Source: DASQJL01 sp036380835 (lineage in GTDB: Bacteria; Eisenbacteria; RBG-16-71-46; SZUA-252). Taken from it: 52,433 nucleotides of DNA. The DNA is taken from assembly GCA_036380835.1 (NCBI GenBank), contig DASVDZ010000078.1:1-52433 (forward strand). The letters are read 5' to 3'. Positions 1 through 7,396 of the stretch are shown here, one piece after another (position 1 is the first letter of the stretch; each line of letters opens with the position of its first letter). The translations under genes and the position numbers were made by a program. A model generated the notes under the pieces. It was given only the letters and a program-made list of their open reading frames with translations, did no database searches and was not told the DNA's origin.

Positions 1-153
1 GAGGGCGCGCGGCGCGGTCGGCATGTCGGCGCACGAGAGAACGACCACGAGCGGAGCGACCCACGCGACGCGCCGGAGCGCGCGCGCGCCGCGGCGCGTC
101 CGCCCCGGGCCGTGCGTCCGCCCCGAGCCGCGCATCCGCCCCGAGCCGCGCAT
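1..153 (-). CDS. Candidate lipoprotein, N-terminal fragment (runs off the left edge)
   Basis: An open minus-strand frame starts at ATG 153-151 and continues past the window edge, so only 51 residues are visible. They read as an Arg/Gly-rich stretch of about 28 residues, a hydrophobic core (AWVAPLVVVL, residues 30-39) and a lipobox-like VLSC with Cys41, followed by ADMPTAPRAL. This is the pattern of a lipoprotein signal peptide with an unusually long n-region. The start at 153 has AGGGGAG three bases upstream; a second in-frame ATG at 135 lies in the next copy of an 18-bp tandem repeat and has no Shine-Dalgarno-like sequence. It follows the beta-barrel gene on the same strand after 24 bases, so the two could be co-transcribed. 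The mature protein is outside the window and its function is unknown. The call is inferred from the signal-like segment only. Confidence 0.4.
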   Translation of the reverse strand, partial: MRGSGRMRGSGRTHGPGRTRRGARALRRVAWVAPLVVVLSCADMPTAPRAL

Positions 154-164
154 CCGCTCCCCTG
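93..164. repeat. 18-bp tandem repeat, about 3.5-4 copies
   Basis: Units of 18 bp (type cgcgcatccgccccgagc) begin near 93, 111, 129 and 147. The copies at 111 and 129 differ at few positions; the outer copies are more diverged. On the minus strand the repeat encodes a six-residue motif of the type MRGSGR and duplicates the ATG start codon of the adjacent candidate lipoprotein. Confidence 0.7.
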
Positions 165-177
165 GCGCCGCGCCCAC

Positions 178-762
178 TCAGAGCCCCACCGCGAGGCCGA
201 TCGCGAACGTCCGCGCCGTGTCGGTGCTTCGCGGCGTGGACGAGATTTCCTCTCCGGTCGAGCCGTAGACGACGCTCCGCGACCGGTAGAAATCGTCCGT
301 GAACTCGCCGAAGAGACAGGCGCGCGGGGCCACGCGATACTCGACGCCGCCCCCGAGCGTCACCTCGCCGCCCGCCGTGTCGGTCGTGTCGCCGAAGTTG
401 AAGAGGATGCCGCCGACGCCGGCGACCAGGTAGGGGTGGATCGCGGAGCGGACGAGGAGCCGGCACTGCGCGAGACCGCGAAGCGCCGTGACGTAGACCA
501 GGCGCCCCGTGGTCTTTCGCGCCGGCACCGAGTGGATCGCGTCCATCCAGACCGTGACGCGGTCGTTCACGCCGGCGCCGAGACGGGCCCCGACCGCGGC
601 CTCCGTCTCGAGATCCAACTTCGACTCGAAGGATCGCGCTCCGAACACGGGGGCGACGTAGAGCGGCCGTCCCGATTCGGCCCGGGCCGCGCCGGGAACG
701 ATCGCCCCGGCGACCGGGATCGCGCCGAGGGCAAACGCGAACATGGGGACGAAACGACGCAT
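178..762 (-). CDS. Small outer-membrane beta-barrel-like protein
   Basis: Predicted 194-residue exported protein. From ATG 762 the protein opens MRRFVPMFAFALG and a hydrophobic stretch ending in ARA, a typical Sec signal peptide cleaved near residue 25. The remainder alternates polar and hydrophobic residues, with Gly-rich strands such as VAGVGGILF and VTLGGGVEYRV, and ends in AIGLAVGL, as in small 8-strand outer-membrane porin/OmpW-like proteins. The frame is open up to 957, but the upstream codons show no signal peptide and would overlap the promoter of the divergent gene, so the later start is preferred. The Shine-Dalgarno sequence is weak. No family-specific motif is recognised; transport or structural roles are both possible. 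It is followed on the same strand by a candidate lipoprotein. Confidence 0.6.
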   Translation of the reverse strand: MRRFVPMFAFALGAIPVAGAIVPGAARAESGRPLYVAPVFGARSFESKLDLETEAAVGARLGAGVNDRVTVWMDAIHSVPARKTTGRLVYVTALRGLAQCRLLVRSAIHPYLVAGVGGILFNFGDTTDTAGGEVTLGGGVEYRVAPRACLFGEFTDDFYRSRSVVYGSTGEEISSTPRSTDTARTFAIGLAVGL

Positions 763-850
763 CCAAACGGACGAAAGCGCGAAACTACCCCAGGGCCGAA
801 GCGAGCGGAACACGATGCCTCCAATGGCCCGCGGGGGGTGGGCGCGGGGC

Positions 851-879
851 TTGTGACGGGGGGCCTTCCTGTGTACGAT
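851..879 (+). promoter_or_regulatory. Sigma-70-type promoter for the UroD/MtaA-like gene
   Basis: TTGTGA (851-856), a 17-base spacer and TACGAT (874-879) match the -35/-10 pattern at ideal spacing. The predicted start near 886 gives a leader of about 65 bases before the ATG at 951. It sits in the gap between divergent genes. Confidence 0.55.
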
Positions 880-950
880 TGCATAGCTTACGCCCCGTGC
901 GCAGCGCCCGCAACGGCAGAGCGCCGGACCCGGAAACCCCGACGAGACCG

Positions 951-1946
951 ATGACACGACGCGAGCGGATACGGAAGACCCTGCTGGGCGAGGCGACCGA
1001 CCGGCCGCCGGTCGCCCTGTGGCGCCATTTCTACCACCGGGAAGGTTCCTCCAAGGCCCTGTCGGAAGCGATGTTGGAGTTCCAGCGCGAGTACGACTGG
1101 GACTTCCTCAAGGTGAACCCGCGGGCCTCCTACCACGTGGAGGATTGGGGGGTGCGCACCCAGCGCCCGGGAGACGGCGCGCTCGACAAGCCGAAGGTCG
1201 TGCAGTCCGCGATTCGCCGGCCCGAGGACTGGGACGCGATCCGGCCCCTCGACGTCGCGCAGGGCGTCCTGGGCGAACACCTCGACGCCGAGGAACGGAT
1301 CGCGGCGCGGCTCCAGGGCGACACCGACTGGCTCATGACCGTCTTCAACCCGATCTCGATCGCGTCCGATCTCGTGAACGACGACGCGCTCTTCGTGGAG
1401 CACCTGCGGCGCCACGGAGAGCGCGTGCACGCGGCGCTCCGAGCGATCACCGAGACGTTCGCGGCGTTCGTCCGCGCGTCGGCGGCGCGCGGCGCCTCGG
1501 GGATCTTCTTCGCCACGACCGACTACGCGAACGACACGCGAATCGACCGGGGGCTCCTGGCCGAGTTCGGCCGCCCGTACGATCTCCGCGTGCTCGCGGA
1601 AGCCGCGGCGCTCCCCTTGAACGTGCTCCACGTCTGCGGACCGGGCGCTTTTCTCAGCGACCTGCTCGACTATCCCGTTTCGATCCTCTCCTGGGCGGCG
1701 CACGATCGCGGCAATCCGTCGGTCGCGGCGGTCCGCCCGCTCACGGACAAGACGCTGATGACCGGAATCGCGCACGAGACCACGTTCGTGACGGGTCCGG
1801 TCGAGGCGATTCGCGAGGAGGCGCGCGAGGCCGTGCAGCAGTCTGGCGGCTCGCGGTTCATCCTCGGACCGGGGTGCGCCGTGCCGGCCGCGTCGCCCCT
1901 CGAACACTACCGGGCCGTCCGGGAGGTCGCGCTCGCGTGCGCCTGA
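951..1946 (+). CDS. Uroporphyrinogen decarboxylase-superfamily protein, MtaA/corrinoid methyltransferase-like
   Basis: A 331-residue cytosolic TIM-barrel protein of the UroD superfamily. The heme enzyme HemE carries a conserved QAGR arginine and an FSD aspartate near the N-terminus; neither is visible here (the equivalent region reads RPPVALWRHF and later KVNPRASYH). Instead residues 227-229 are H-V-C and residue 309 is a Cys in GPGCAVP, resembling the zinc-binding H-x-C...C pattern of MtaA/MtbA methylcobalamin:thiol methyltransferases. A methyl-transfer role is therefore more likely than heme synthesis, though no corrinoid protein or partner methyltransferase is nearby. ATG 951 is chosen because MTRRERIRKTLLG matches the usual start of this family; the frame is open further upstream. 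It overlaps the panD start by 10 bases. Confidence 0.7.
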   Translation: MTRRERIRKTLLGEATDRPPVALWRHFYHREGSSKALSEAMLEFQREYDWDFLKVNPRASYHVEDWGVRTQRPGDGALDKPKVVQSAIRRPEDWDAIRPLDVAQGVLGEHLDAEERIAARLQGDTDWLMTVFNPISIASDLVNDDALFVEHLRRHGERVHAALRAITETFAAFVRASAARGASGIFFATTDYANDTRIDRGLLAEFGRPYDLRVLAEAAALPLNVLHVCGPGAFLSDLLDYPVSILSWAAHDRGNPSVAAVRPLTDKTLMTGIAHETTFVTGPVEAIREEAREAVQQSGGSRFILGPGCAVPAASPLEHYRAVREVALACA

Positions 1947-2320
1947 TCGCCTTCAAGTCCAAGATCCACCGCGCCCGCGTCACGGAGGCGAACCTCAACT
2001 ACGAGGGCTCGGTCACGGTCGACGCCGACCTGCTGGACGCGGCCGACATCCTGCCGCACGAGCAAGTGCAGATCTTGAACGTGAGCAACGGCGAGCGCTT
2101 CGACACGTACGCGATCCGCGGCCCGCGCGGGAGCGGCGTCATCTGCCTGAACGGTCCCGCGGCGCGTCTGGCGCAAGTGGGCGACCTGGTGCTGATCATC
2201 GCGTACGCGCTCATGGAGCGCGAGGAGCTGGAGCGCCACACCCCGCGCGTCGTCCAAGTCGACGAGCGAAACCGCCTGATCCGGAGCGAGATCGGCGCGG
2301 GGCGCGGAGGCCGGGCATGA
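1937..2320 (+). CDS. panD: Aspartate 1-decarboxylase
   Basis: A 127-residue pyruvoyl enzyme that converts L-aspartate to beta-alanine for pantothenate and coenzyme A synthesis. Translation from GTG 1937 places the self-cleavage pair exactly at Gly24-Ser25 (YEGSV), with Lys9, Arg54 and Tyr58 at the positions used by the E. coli enzyme, which confirms the start codon. Length is normal for the family. It overlaps the preceding UroD/MtaA-like gene by 10 bases and the following NfeD gene by ATGA, so all three are probably translated from one message. No panB or panC is present in the window. Confidence 0.95.
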   Translation: MRLIAFKSKIHRARVTEANLNYEGSVTVDADLLDAADILPHEQVQILNVSNGERFDTYAIRGPRGSGVICLNGPAARLAQVGDLVLIIAYALMEREELERHTPRVVQVDERNRLIRSEIGAGRGGRA

Positions 2321-3675
2321 GACTCGGCCCGGCGCGGCGCCTCGCCGCCCGTCTCACCGGCTTGGCGCTCGTCCCCGCGGCCGCGCTCCTCCTCCTGGGA
2401 GCGAAGGCCCAGGCGGCGAAGCCCCAGGCAACGAAGCCTCAGGGCGCCGCCGAAGCGGAGCGCCCTCAGATCGACGTCCTGACCGTCGACGGCGCGATCC
2501 AGCCGATCACGGCGCAGGTCATCACGCAGGCGATCGACCGCGCCGAGAAGGAGAAGCGGGAGGCGCTCGTCGTCCGCCTCGACACGCCCGGCGGCCTCGA
2601 CACGAGCATGCGCGACATCATCAAGCGCATCCTCATCTCCGAGGTCCCCGTCATCGTCTACGTCGCCCCCTCGGGCGGCCGCGCCGCGAGCGCCGGCACC
2701 TTCATCGCCATGGCCGCGCACGTTGCCGCCATGTCGCCGGGCACCTCGATCGGCGCCGCGACGCCGGTCAACGTGGGCGGCGGCGACGTCGGGAAAGGGG
2801 ACCTCGAGCGGAAGGTGAAGAACGACGCGGTCTCCTACATCCGCTCGCTCGCGGCGCAGCGCGGCCGAAACGCCGACTGGGCCGAGAAGGCGGTGCGGGA
2901 GGGAAGCTCGCTCAACGAAACCGACGCGCTCAAGATGCACGTCGTCGACCTGATCGCGCGGAACACCGACGACCTCCTCGAGCAGCTCGACGGGAGGATG
3001 GTGACTGTGGCCGGGACGACGCGCGCGCTCCACACGAAGAACGCCGTGACCCACGATCGGAAGCCGACCTGGCGCCAGGACCTCCTGTCGCGAATCATCG
3101 ACCCGAACGTCGCCTACATCCTCTTCATCCTCGGCTTCTACGGAATCCTGTTCGAGCTCTCGAATCCCGGCTCGATCCTGCCGGGGGTCGTCGGCGGGAT
3201 CTGCCTCCTGCTCGCCTTCCTCGCCTTCCAGGCGCTGCCGATCAACCTGACCGGGCTCGCCCTCATGATCTTCGCGATGGTCCTCTTCGCCGTCGACGTG
3301 AAGGTGCAGAGCCACGGCATCCTCACCGCCGGAGGGGTGGTGGCGCTCGTCCTGGGCTCGCTCCTCCTCATGGGCGGCGAGACCGGGGTCGCGCGGATCT
3401 CGCTCTCGGTGATCGGCACCGTCGTCGTCGCGACGGTGGCCTTCTTCGTGCTCGTGGTGGGGGCCGCCTACCGCGCGCAGCGGCGCCGTCCCGTGACGGG
3501 CGCCGAGGGACTCGTCGGCGAGCGCGGCACCGCGCTCAGCGATCTATTGCCGACGGGGCAGGTCTTCGTTCACGGGGAGTACTGGAACGCCCAGGCCGCT
3601 TATCGCGTCGAGAAGGGCGATCCGATCGTGGTGGACCGGGTCGACGGAATGATCCTGCACGTGCGGAAGGCCTAA
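2317..3675 (+). CDS. NfeD-family membrane serine protease (ClpP-like domain plus membrane and OB-fold domains)
   Basis: A 452-residue long-form NfeD protein. A signal peptide (about 1-33) is followed by a ClpP-fold protease domain with the motif RLDTPGG, the catalytic serine in GRAASAGT (Ser125) and candidate catalytic lysines at 166 or 168, about 41-43 residues later as in archaeal PH1510 (Ser97/Lys138). Next come roughly four membrane segments (about 260-390) and a C-terminal soluble domain ending in VDGMILHV, typical of the NfeD OB fold. Such proteases cleave hydrophobic C-termini of membrane proteins and are normally encoded beside a stomatin partner, exactly as here, 15 bases downstream. 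The start overlaps panD by ATGA. Confidence 0.9.
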   Translation: MRLGPARRLAARLTGLALVPAAALLLLGAKAQAAKPQATKPQGAAEAERPQIDVLTVDGAIQPITAQVITQAIDRAEKEKREALVVRLDTPGGLDTSMRDIIKRILISEVPVIVYVAPSGGRAASAGTFIAMAAHVAAMSPGTSIGAATPVNVGGGDVGKGDLERKVKNDAVSYIRSLAAQRGRNADWAEKAVREGSSLNETDALKMHVVDLIARNTDDLLEQLDGRMVTVAGTTRALHTKNAVTHDRKPTWRQDLLSRIIDPNVAYILFILGFYGILFELSNPGSILPGVVGGICLLLAFLAFQALPINLTGLALMIFAMVLFAVDVKVQSHGILTAGGVVALVLGSLLLMGGETGVARISLSVIGTVVVATVAFFVLVVGAAYRAQRRRPVTGAEGLVGERGTALSDLLPTGQVFVHGEYWNAQAAYRVEKGDPIVVDRVDGMILHVRKA

Positions 3676-3690
3676 CGAAGGGAGTCGTTC

Positions 3691-4467
3691 ATGTTCGCCT
3701 ACTCGTTCATCACCCTCGTCTTTCTCGGGATCCTGCTCCTCTCGAGCGCCATCAAGGTGCTCCGGGAATACGAGCGTGGCGTCGTGTTCCGGCTCGGCCG
3801 CGCGATCGGCGCCAAGGGGCCGGGGTTGATCCTCCTCATCCCGATCGTGGACAAGATGGTGAAGGTGCCGCTTCGCACGGTGGCGATGGACGTCCCGCCT
3901 CAGGACGTGATCACCCGCGACAACGTGTCGGTCAAGGTGAACGCGGTGATCTACTTCCGGGTGCTCGACGCGAACCGCGCGGTGCTCGAGGTCGAGAACT
4001 ATCTCTACGCGACGTCGCAGATCGCGCAGACGACGCTGCGGAGCACGCTGGGTGAATCCGATCTGGATCAGGTCCTGTCGAACCGGGAGGAGATCAACCA
4101 GAAGCTCCAGCAGGTGATCGACCGGCACACCGAGCCGTGGGGCATCAAGGTGAGCACGGTCGAGGTGAAGAACGTCGATCTGCCGCAGGAGATGCAGCGC
4201 GCGATCGCCCGGCAGGCGGAGGCCGAGCGCGAGCGGCGCGCCAAGGTCATCAACGCCGAGGGAGAATTCCAGGCGAGCCAGAAGTTGGCCGAGGCCGCCG
4301 GCGTGATCGCCACGCAGCCGCTCGCGATCCAGCTCCGCTATCTGCAAACCCTGGCGGAGATCGCCACCGAGAACAACTCGACGACGCTCTTCCCGATCCC
4401 GATCGACCTGTTCGAGCCGATCCTCCGCGCGCGACAGGAAGCCGCGGCGAAGAAGGCGCTCCCGTAG
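3691..4467 (+). CDS. SPFH/stomatin-like (slipin) membrane protein
   Basis: A 258-residue stomatin homologue. An N-terminal membrane anchor (about 2-24) precedes an SPFH/Band-7 domain (REYERGVVFRLGR, DVPPQDVITRDNV, STVEVKNVDLP) and a charged alpha-helical, probably coiled-coil segment rich in Ala, Glu and Arg (about 170-215). In the PH1510/PH1511 pair the stomatin is the protease partner and substrate; the adjacent NfeD gene suggests the same membrane-quality-control pairing. AGGGAG lies seven bases before the ATG. Confidence 0.92.
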   Translation: MFAYSFITLVFLGILLLSSAIKVLREYERGVVFRLGRAIGAKGPGLILLIPIVDKMVKVPLRTVAMDVPPQDVITRDNVSVKVNAVIYFRVLDANRAVLEVENYLYATSQIAQTTLRSTLGESDLDQVLSNREEINQKLQQVIDRHTEPWGIKVSTVEVKNVDLPQEMQRAIARQAEAERERRAKVINAEGEFQASQKLAEAAGVIATQPLAIQLRYLQTLAEIATENNSTTLFPIPIDLFEPILRARQEAAAKKALP

Positions 4468-4501
4468 CCCCTGACCCCAGAGCCACTCAAGGAGGAGTCG
4501 C

Positions 4502-5041
4502 GTGACCCGTAACACCGTCCTTTCGCCCCAGGAGTTGTCCTCCGCGCGGCCGGGACCGCCGCTCGACGAGTCGCAGGCCGGCATCGCCGCCCGCGTCGCC
4601 GAGCGGATCCGGCGCGGCGACCTCCATCGCGACGTGCTCGACTTCCTCGTCGCGGAGCTCAAGGAGAACTTCCCGGCGCACGCCTGGACGGGTGTCTATC
4701 TCACGGAGGGTGAATCGCTCGTGCTCGGCCCGTTCCGCGGCCCCGAGTCGCCGCACCATCGGATCCGGATCGGAGCCGAGGGAATCTGCGGCTGGGTGGC
4801 GCTCCACGGCCTCCCCCAGGTGATCCCGGACGTGAACGCCGATCCTCGCTATCTCGCCTGCAGCGCCGTGATCCGCTCGGAGATCGTCGTGCCGATCGTC
4901 CGCGAGGGGACCGTCCTCGGAGTGATCGACGTGGACTCGGAAACGCCGGCCGCTTTCACGAAGACCGATCTGGACGCCCTCACCGAGGTGGCGCGCCTCG
5001 TCGCGCCGATCCTGCCGCCGAGCCCGGGAGCGCGCCGGTGA
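4502..5041 (+). CDS. GAF-domain protein resembling free methionine-(R)-sulfoxide reductase
   Basis: A 179-residue cytosolic protein consisting mainly of one GAF domain (about 25-172). It contains GPFRGPE, ICGWVALH, IPDVNADPRYLAC and SEIVVPIV, in the same order as fRMsr/YebR enzymes that reduce free methionine-R-sulfoxide. Of the three conserved fRMsr cysteines, two are present (Cys96 and Cys120), but the first (in the segment after GPFRGPE) is absent. That may mean altered resolution chemistry or a ligand-binding role instead. It starts at GTG 4502, with GGAGG six bases upstream, and its stop overlaps the lpdA start (GTGA). Confidence 0.75.
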   Translation: MTRNTVLSPQELSSARPGPPLDESQAGIAARVAERIRRGDLHRDVLDFLVAELKENFPAHAWTGVYLTEGESLVLGPFRGPESPHHRIRIGAEGICGWVALHGLPQVIPDVNADPRYLACSAVIRSEIVVPIVREGTVLGVIDVDSETPAAFTKTDLDALTEVARLVAPILPPSPGARR

Positions 5042-6435
5042 GCGAGGAGCGCTTCGACGTCGCGATCGTGGGGGGCGGACCCGGGGGCTACGTGGCGGCG
5101 ATCCGCGCCGGACAGCTGGGGCTCAAGACGGTCCTGATCGAGAAGGACAAGCCGGGCGGCACCTGCCTCCATTGGGGCTGCATCCCGACCAAGGCGCTCC
5201 TCGAGACCGCCGAGGTGCTCCGCCTCTGCCGCCGCGCCGGCGAGTTCGGCGTGCGGGTCGCGGAGGCGACGCTCGACCTGAAGGCGGCGCAGGAGCGGAA
5301 GGAGCGCGTCGTCCGGAAGAACCTCATGGGGACCGAATCGCTCCTCAAGAAGAACAGGGTGACGACCCTCCACGCGACCGGCACGTTCGTCGCGCCGACC
5401 CGAATCCGGGTCGCGGAGGCGGACCAAGGGGCGCGCGAGATCGAGGCGGGGGCGGCCATCGTCGCCACCGGCTCGCGGGTCGGCTCGCTCCCGATGGTGG
5501 CCGTGGACCACCGGATCGTCCTCTCGAGCGACGACATCCTCGGCCTCGATCGCGTGCCGGAGTCGCTCCTCGTGATCGGCGCCGGAGCCGTGGGCGTCGA
5601 GTTCGCGTCGATCTACCACGACTTCGGGTCGCGCGTCGTCCTGCTCGAGCGCGAGCCTCGCCTGGTCCCACTCGAGGACCAGGACGTCGCCGCCACGCTC
5701 CTCCGGTCGTTCACGCGGCAGGGGATCGAGGTCCACGTCGGGGCCGATCTCAAGAGCGTGCGCGTCGAGGGGGACGGCGCCTGGGCGGAATTCGAGGCGG
5801 GCGGCGAGACGAAGCGGATCCGGGCGGAGCGGGTGCTGATGGCGGCCGGGCGCCGACCGGTCACCGACGGCGTCGGCCTCGAGGGGCTCGGGGTCGCCAT
5901 GGAGCGGGGGTTCGTCCTCGTCGACGCCCTCCAGCGGACGAACGTCCGGGAAATCTACGCGATCGGCGACGTGACCAAGAGTCCGGCGCTGGCGCACGTG
6001 GCCTCGCACGAAGGGATCACCGCGATCGAGTCGATCGCCGGGAAGGATCCCCACCCGGTGAACCCTGCGGCGATCCCGAGTTGCACGTACTGCCATCCGC
6101 AGATCGCGAGCGTCGGCCTGACCGAGGCCCAGGCGCGCGCCAGCGGGCGCGCGGTGCGCGTCGGCAAGTTCCCGTTCACCGCCAACGCCAAGGCCAGTAT
6201 CCTCGGAGAGGGCGATGGGTTCGTGAAGGCGGTCGCCGATGGTTCGACCGGCGAGATCCTCGGCGTCCACATCATCGGGGCGCTCGCCACCGAGCAGATC
6301 GCTGAATCGGTCGTCGCGCGCCACTTCGAGGCGACGGCCGAGGAACTGGCGAACGTGGTCCACGCGCACCCGACCTTGTCCGAGGCCACCATGGAGGCGA
6401 TGTTTGGAACCGAAGGGCGCTCCATCCATGTCTGA
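5038..6435 (+). CDS. lpdA: Dihydrolipoamide dehydrogenase (E3)
   Basis: A 465-residue FAD/NAD flavoprotein that re-oxidises dihydrolipoamide in 2-oxoacid dehydrogenase complexes or the glycine cleavage system. Visible hallmarks are the FAD-binding GGGPGG (12-17), the redox disulphide Cys43/Cys48 in CLHWGC, the NAD-binding GAGAVGVEFA near 180, and the catalytic His444/Glu449 pair in HPTLSE, at the same residue numbers as in E. coli. The GTG start overlaps the preceding stop, and the 3' end overlaps lipA by 8 bases. No E1, E2 or glycine-cleavage gene is in the window, so the partner complex is encoded elsewhere. Confidence 0.95.
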   Translation: MSEERFDVAIVGGGPGGYVAAIRAGQLGLKTVLIEKDKPGGTCLHWGCIPTKALLETAEVLRLCRRAGEFGVRVAEATLDLKAAQERKERVVRKNLMGTESLLKKNRVTTLHATGTFVAPTRIRVAEADQGAREIEAGAAIVATGSRVGSLPMVAVDHRIVLSSDDILGLDRVPESLLVIGAGAVGVEFASIYHDFGSRVVLLEREPRLVPLEDQDVAATLLRSFTRQGIEVHVGADLKSVRVEGDGAWAEFEAGGETKRIRAERVLMAAGRRPVTDGVGLEGLGVAMERGFVLVDALQRTNVREIYAIGDVTKSPALAHVASHEGITAIESIAGKDPHPVNPAAIPSCTYCHPQIASVGLTEAQARASGRAVRVGKFPFTANAKASILGEGDGFVKAVADGSTGEILGVHIIGALATEQIAESVVARHFEATAEELANVVHAHPTLSEATMEAMFGTEGRSIHV

Positions 6436-7396
6436 GCCGATCGCGTTCACGCCGCCGTCCGACCGCCGCACGCACGCGGGGGAGAAGCGGAAGCCGTTGC
6501 GCGGCTACGCGCGGATCTCGCCCGAGCCGCTCCCGGAGCGGCGCCCGGAGTGGCTGCGCGCGCGCATTCCGGCGGGCAGGAGCTACCTCGAGACCAAGTC
6601 GATCCTCCGGACGCTCGACCTCCACACGGTCTGCGAGAGCGCCAACTGCCCGAACATCGGCGACTGCTTCTCGCGCCACACCGCCACGTTCCTCATCCTC
6701 GGCAACGTCTGCACGCGCGCCTGCCCCTTCTGCGACATCCGGAACGGGAAGCCGCTCCCCGTCGATCCGGAGGAGCCGCGCCGCGTGGCCGACGCGTCGC
6801 GCCGCCTGGGGCTCCGGTACATCGTGGTGACCTCGGTGAACCGGGACGAGCTCCCGGACGGCGGCGCGGGGCACTTCGCGGCGACGATCCGCGCGATCAA
6901 GGCGGAGATCCCGGAGGCGCGGGTCGAGGTCCTGATTCCCGACTTCCTGGGCGATCCGGACGCGCTTCGAACCGTGCTCGACGCGCGCCCCGACGTCCTG
7001 AACCACAACATGGAGACGGTGAAACGCCTCTACAAGCGCGTCCGCCCGGCCGGCCGCTACGAGCGCTCGCTGACGCTGCTCCGGAACGTGGCGACGTGGA
7101 CGCCCGACATTCCCGCCAAGTCGGGGATCATGGTGGGCGTGGGGGAGACGACGGAGGAAGTGGAGGAGCTGCTTCGCGACCTGGCGGCGCACGGCGTCTC
7201 GATGGTGACGGTGGGGCAGTACCTCCCGCCGTCCGGCTCGCACCTTCCGCTCGAGCGGTACGTCACGCCGCAGGAATTCGCCCACTATCGCGAGTACGGA
7301 CGCGCGCTCGGCATGCGCCAGGTGGCGTCCGCGCCGCTCGTCCGCTCGTCGTTCCACGCCGAGGAGCAGGCCGGCGAGACGGTCTTCGTCTCCTAG
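6428..7396 (+). CDS. lipA: Lipoyl synthase (radical SAM)
   Basis: A 322-residue enzyme that inserts two sulfurs into protein-bound octanoyl groups to make lipoyl cofactor. Both iron-sulfur sites are intact: the auxiliary cluster Cys69-x4-Cys74-x5-Cys80 (CESANCPNIGDC) and the radical-SAM Cys95-x3-Cys99-x2-Cys102 (CTRACPFC). The C-terminal RSSFHA (306-311) is the family's conserved serine-ligand motif. Its start lies within the last codons of lpdA (8-base overlap), coupling lipoylation to the lipoyl-using E3. No lipB or lplA is seen nearby. Its stop codon overlaps the convergent mgtE stop by four bases. Confidence 0.96.
   Translation: MSEPIAFTPPSDRRTHAGEKRKPLRGYARISPEPLPERRPEWLRARIPAGRSYLETKSILRTLDLHTVCESANCPNIGDCFSRHTATFLILGNVCTRACPFCDIRNGKPLPVDPEEPRRVADASRRLGLRYIVVTSVNRDELPDGGAGHFAATIRAIKAEIPEARVEVLIPDFLGDPDALRTVLDARPDVLNHNMETVKRLYKRVRPAGRYERSLTLLRNVATWTPDIPAKSGIMVGVGETTEEVEELLRDLAAHGVSMVTVGQYLPPSGSHLPLERYVTPQEFAHYREYGRALGMRQVASAPLVRSSFHAEEQAGETVFVS

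Noticed and set aside
93..164. Repeats considered as a CRISPR-like array
   Set aside because: Units are contiguous with no spacers, only 18 bp long, and no cas genes are present.
23..268. 81-codon plus-strand ORF at the left edge
   Set aside because: Pro/Arg-rich translation of the tandem repeat and of the opposite strand of two likely minus-strand genes.
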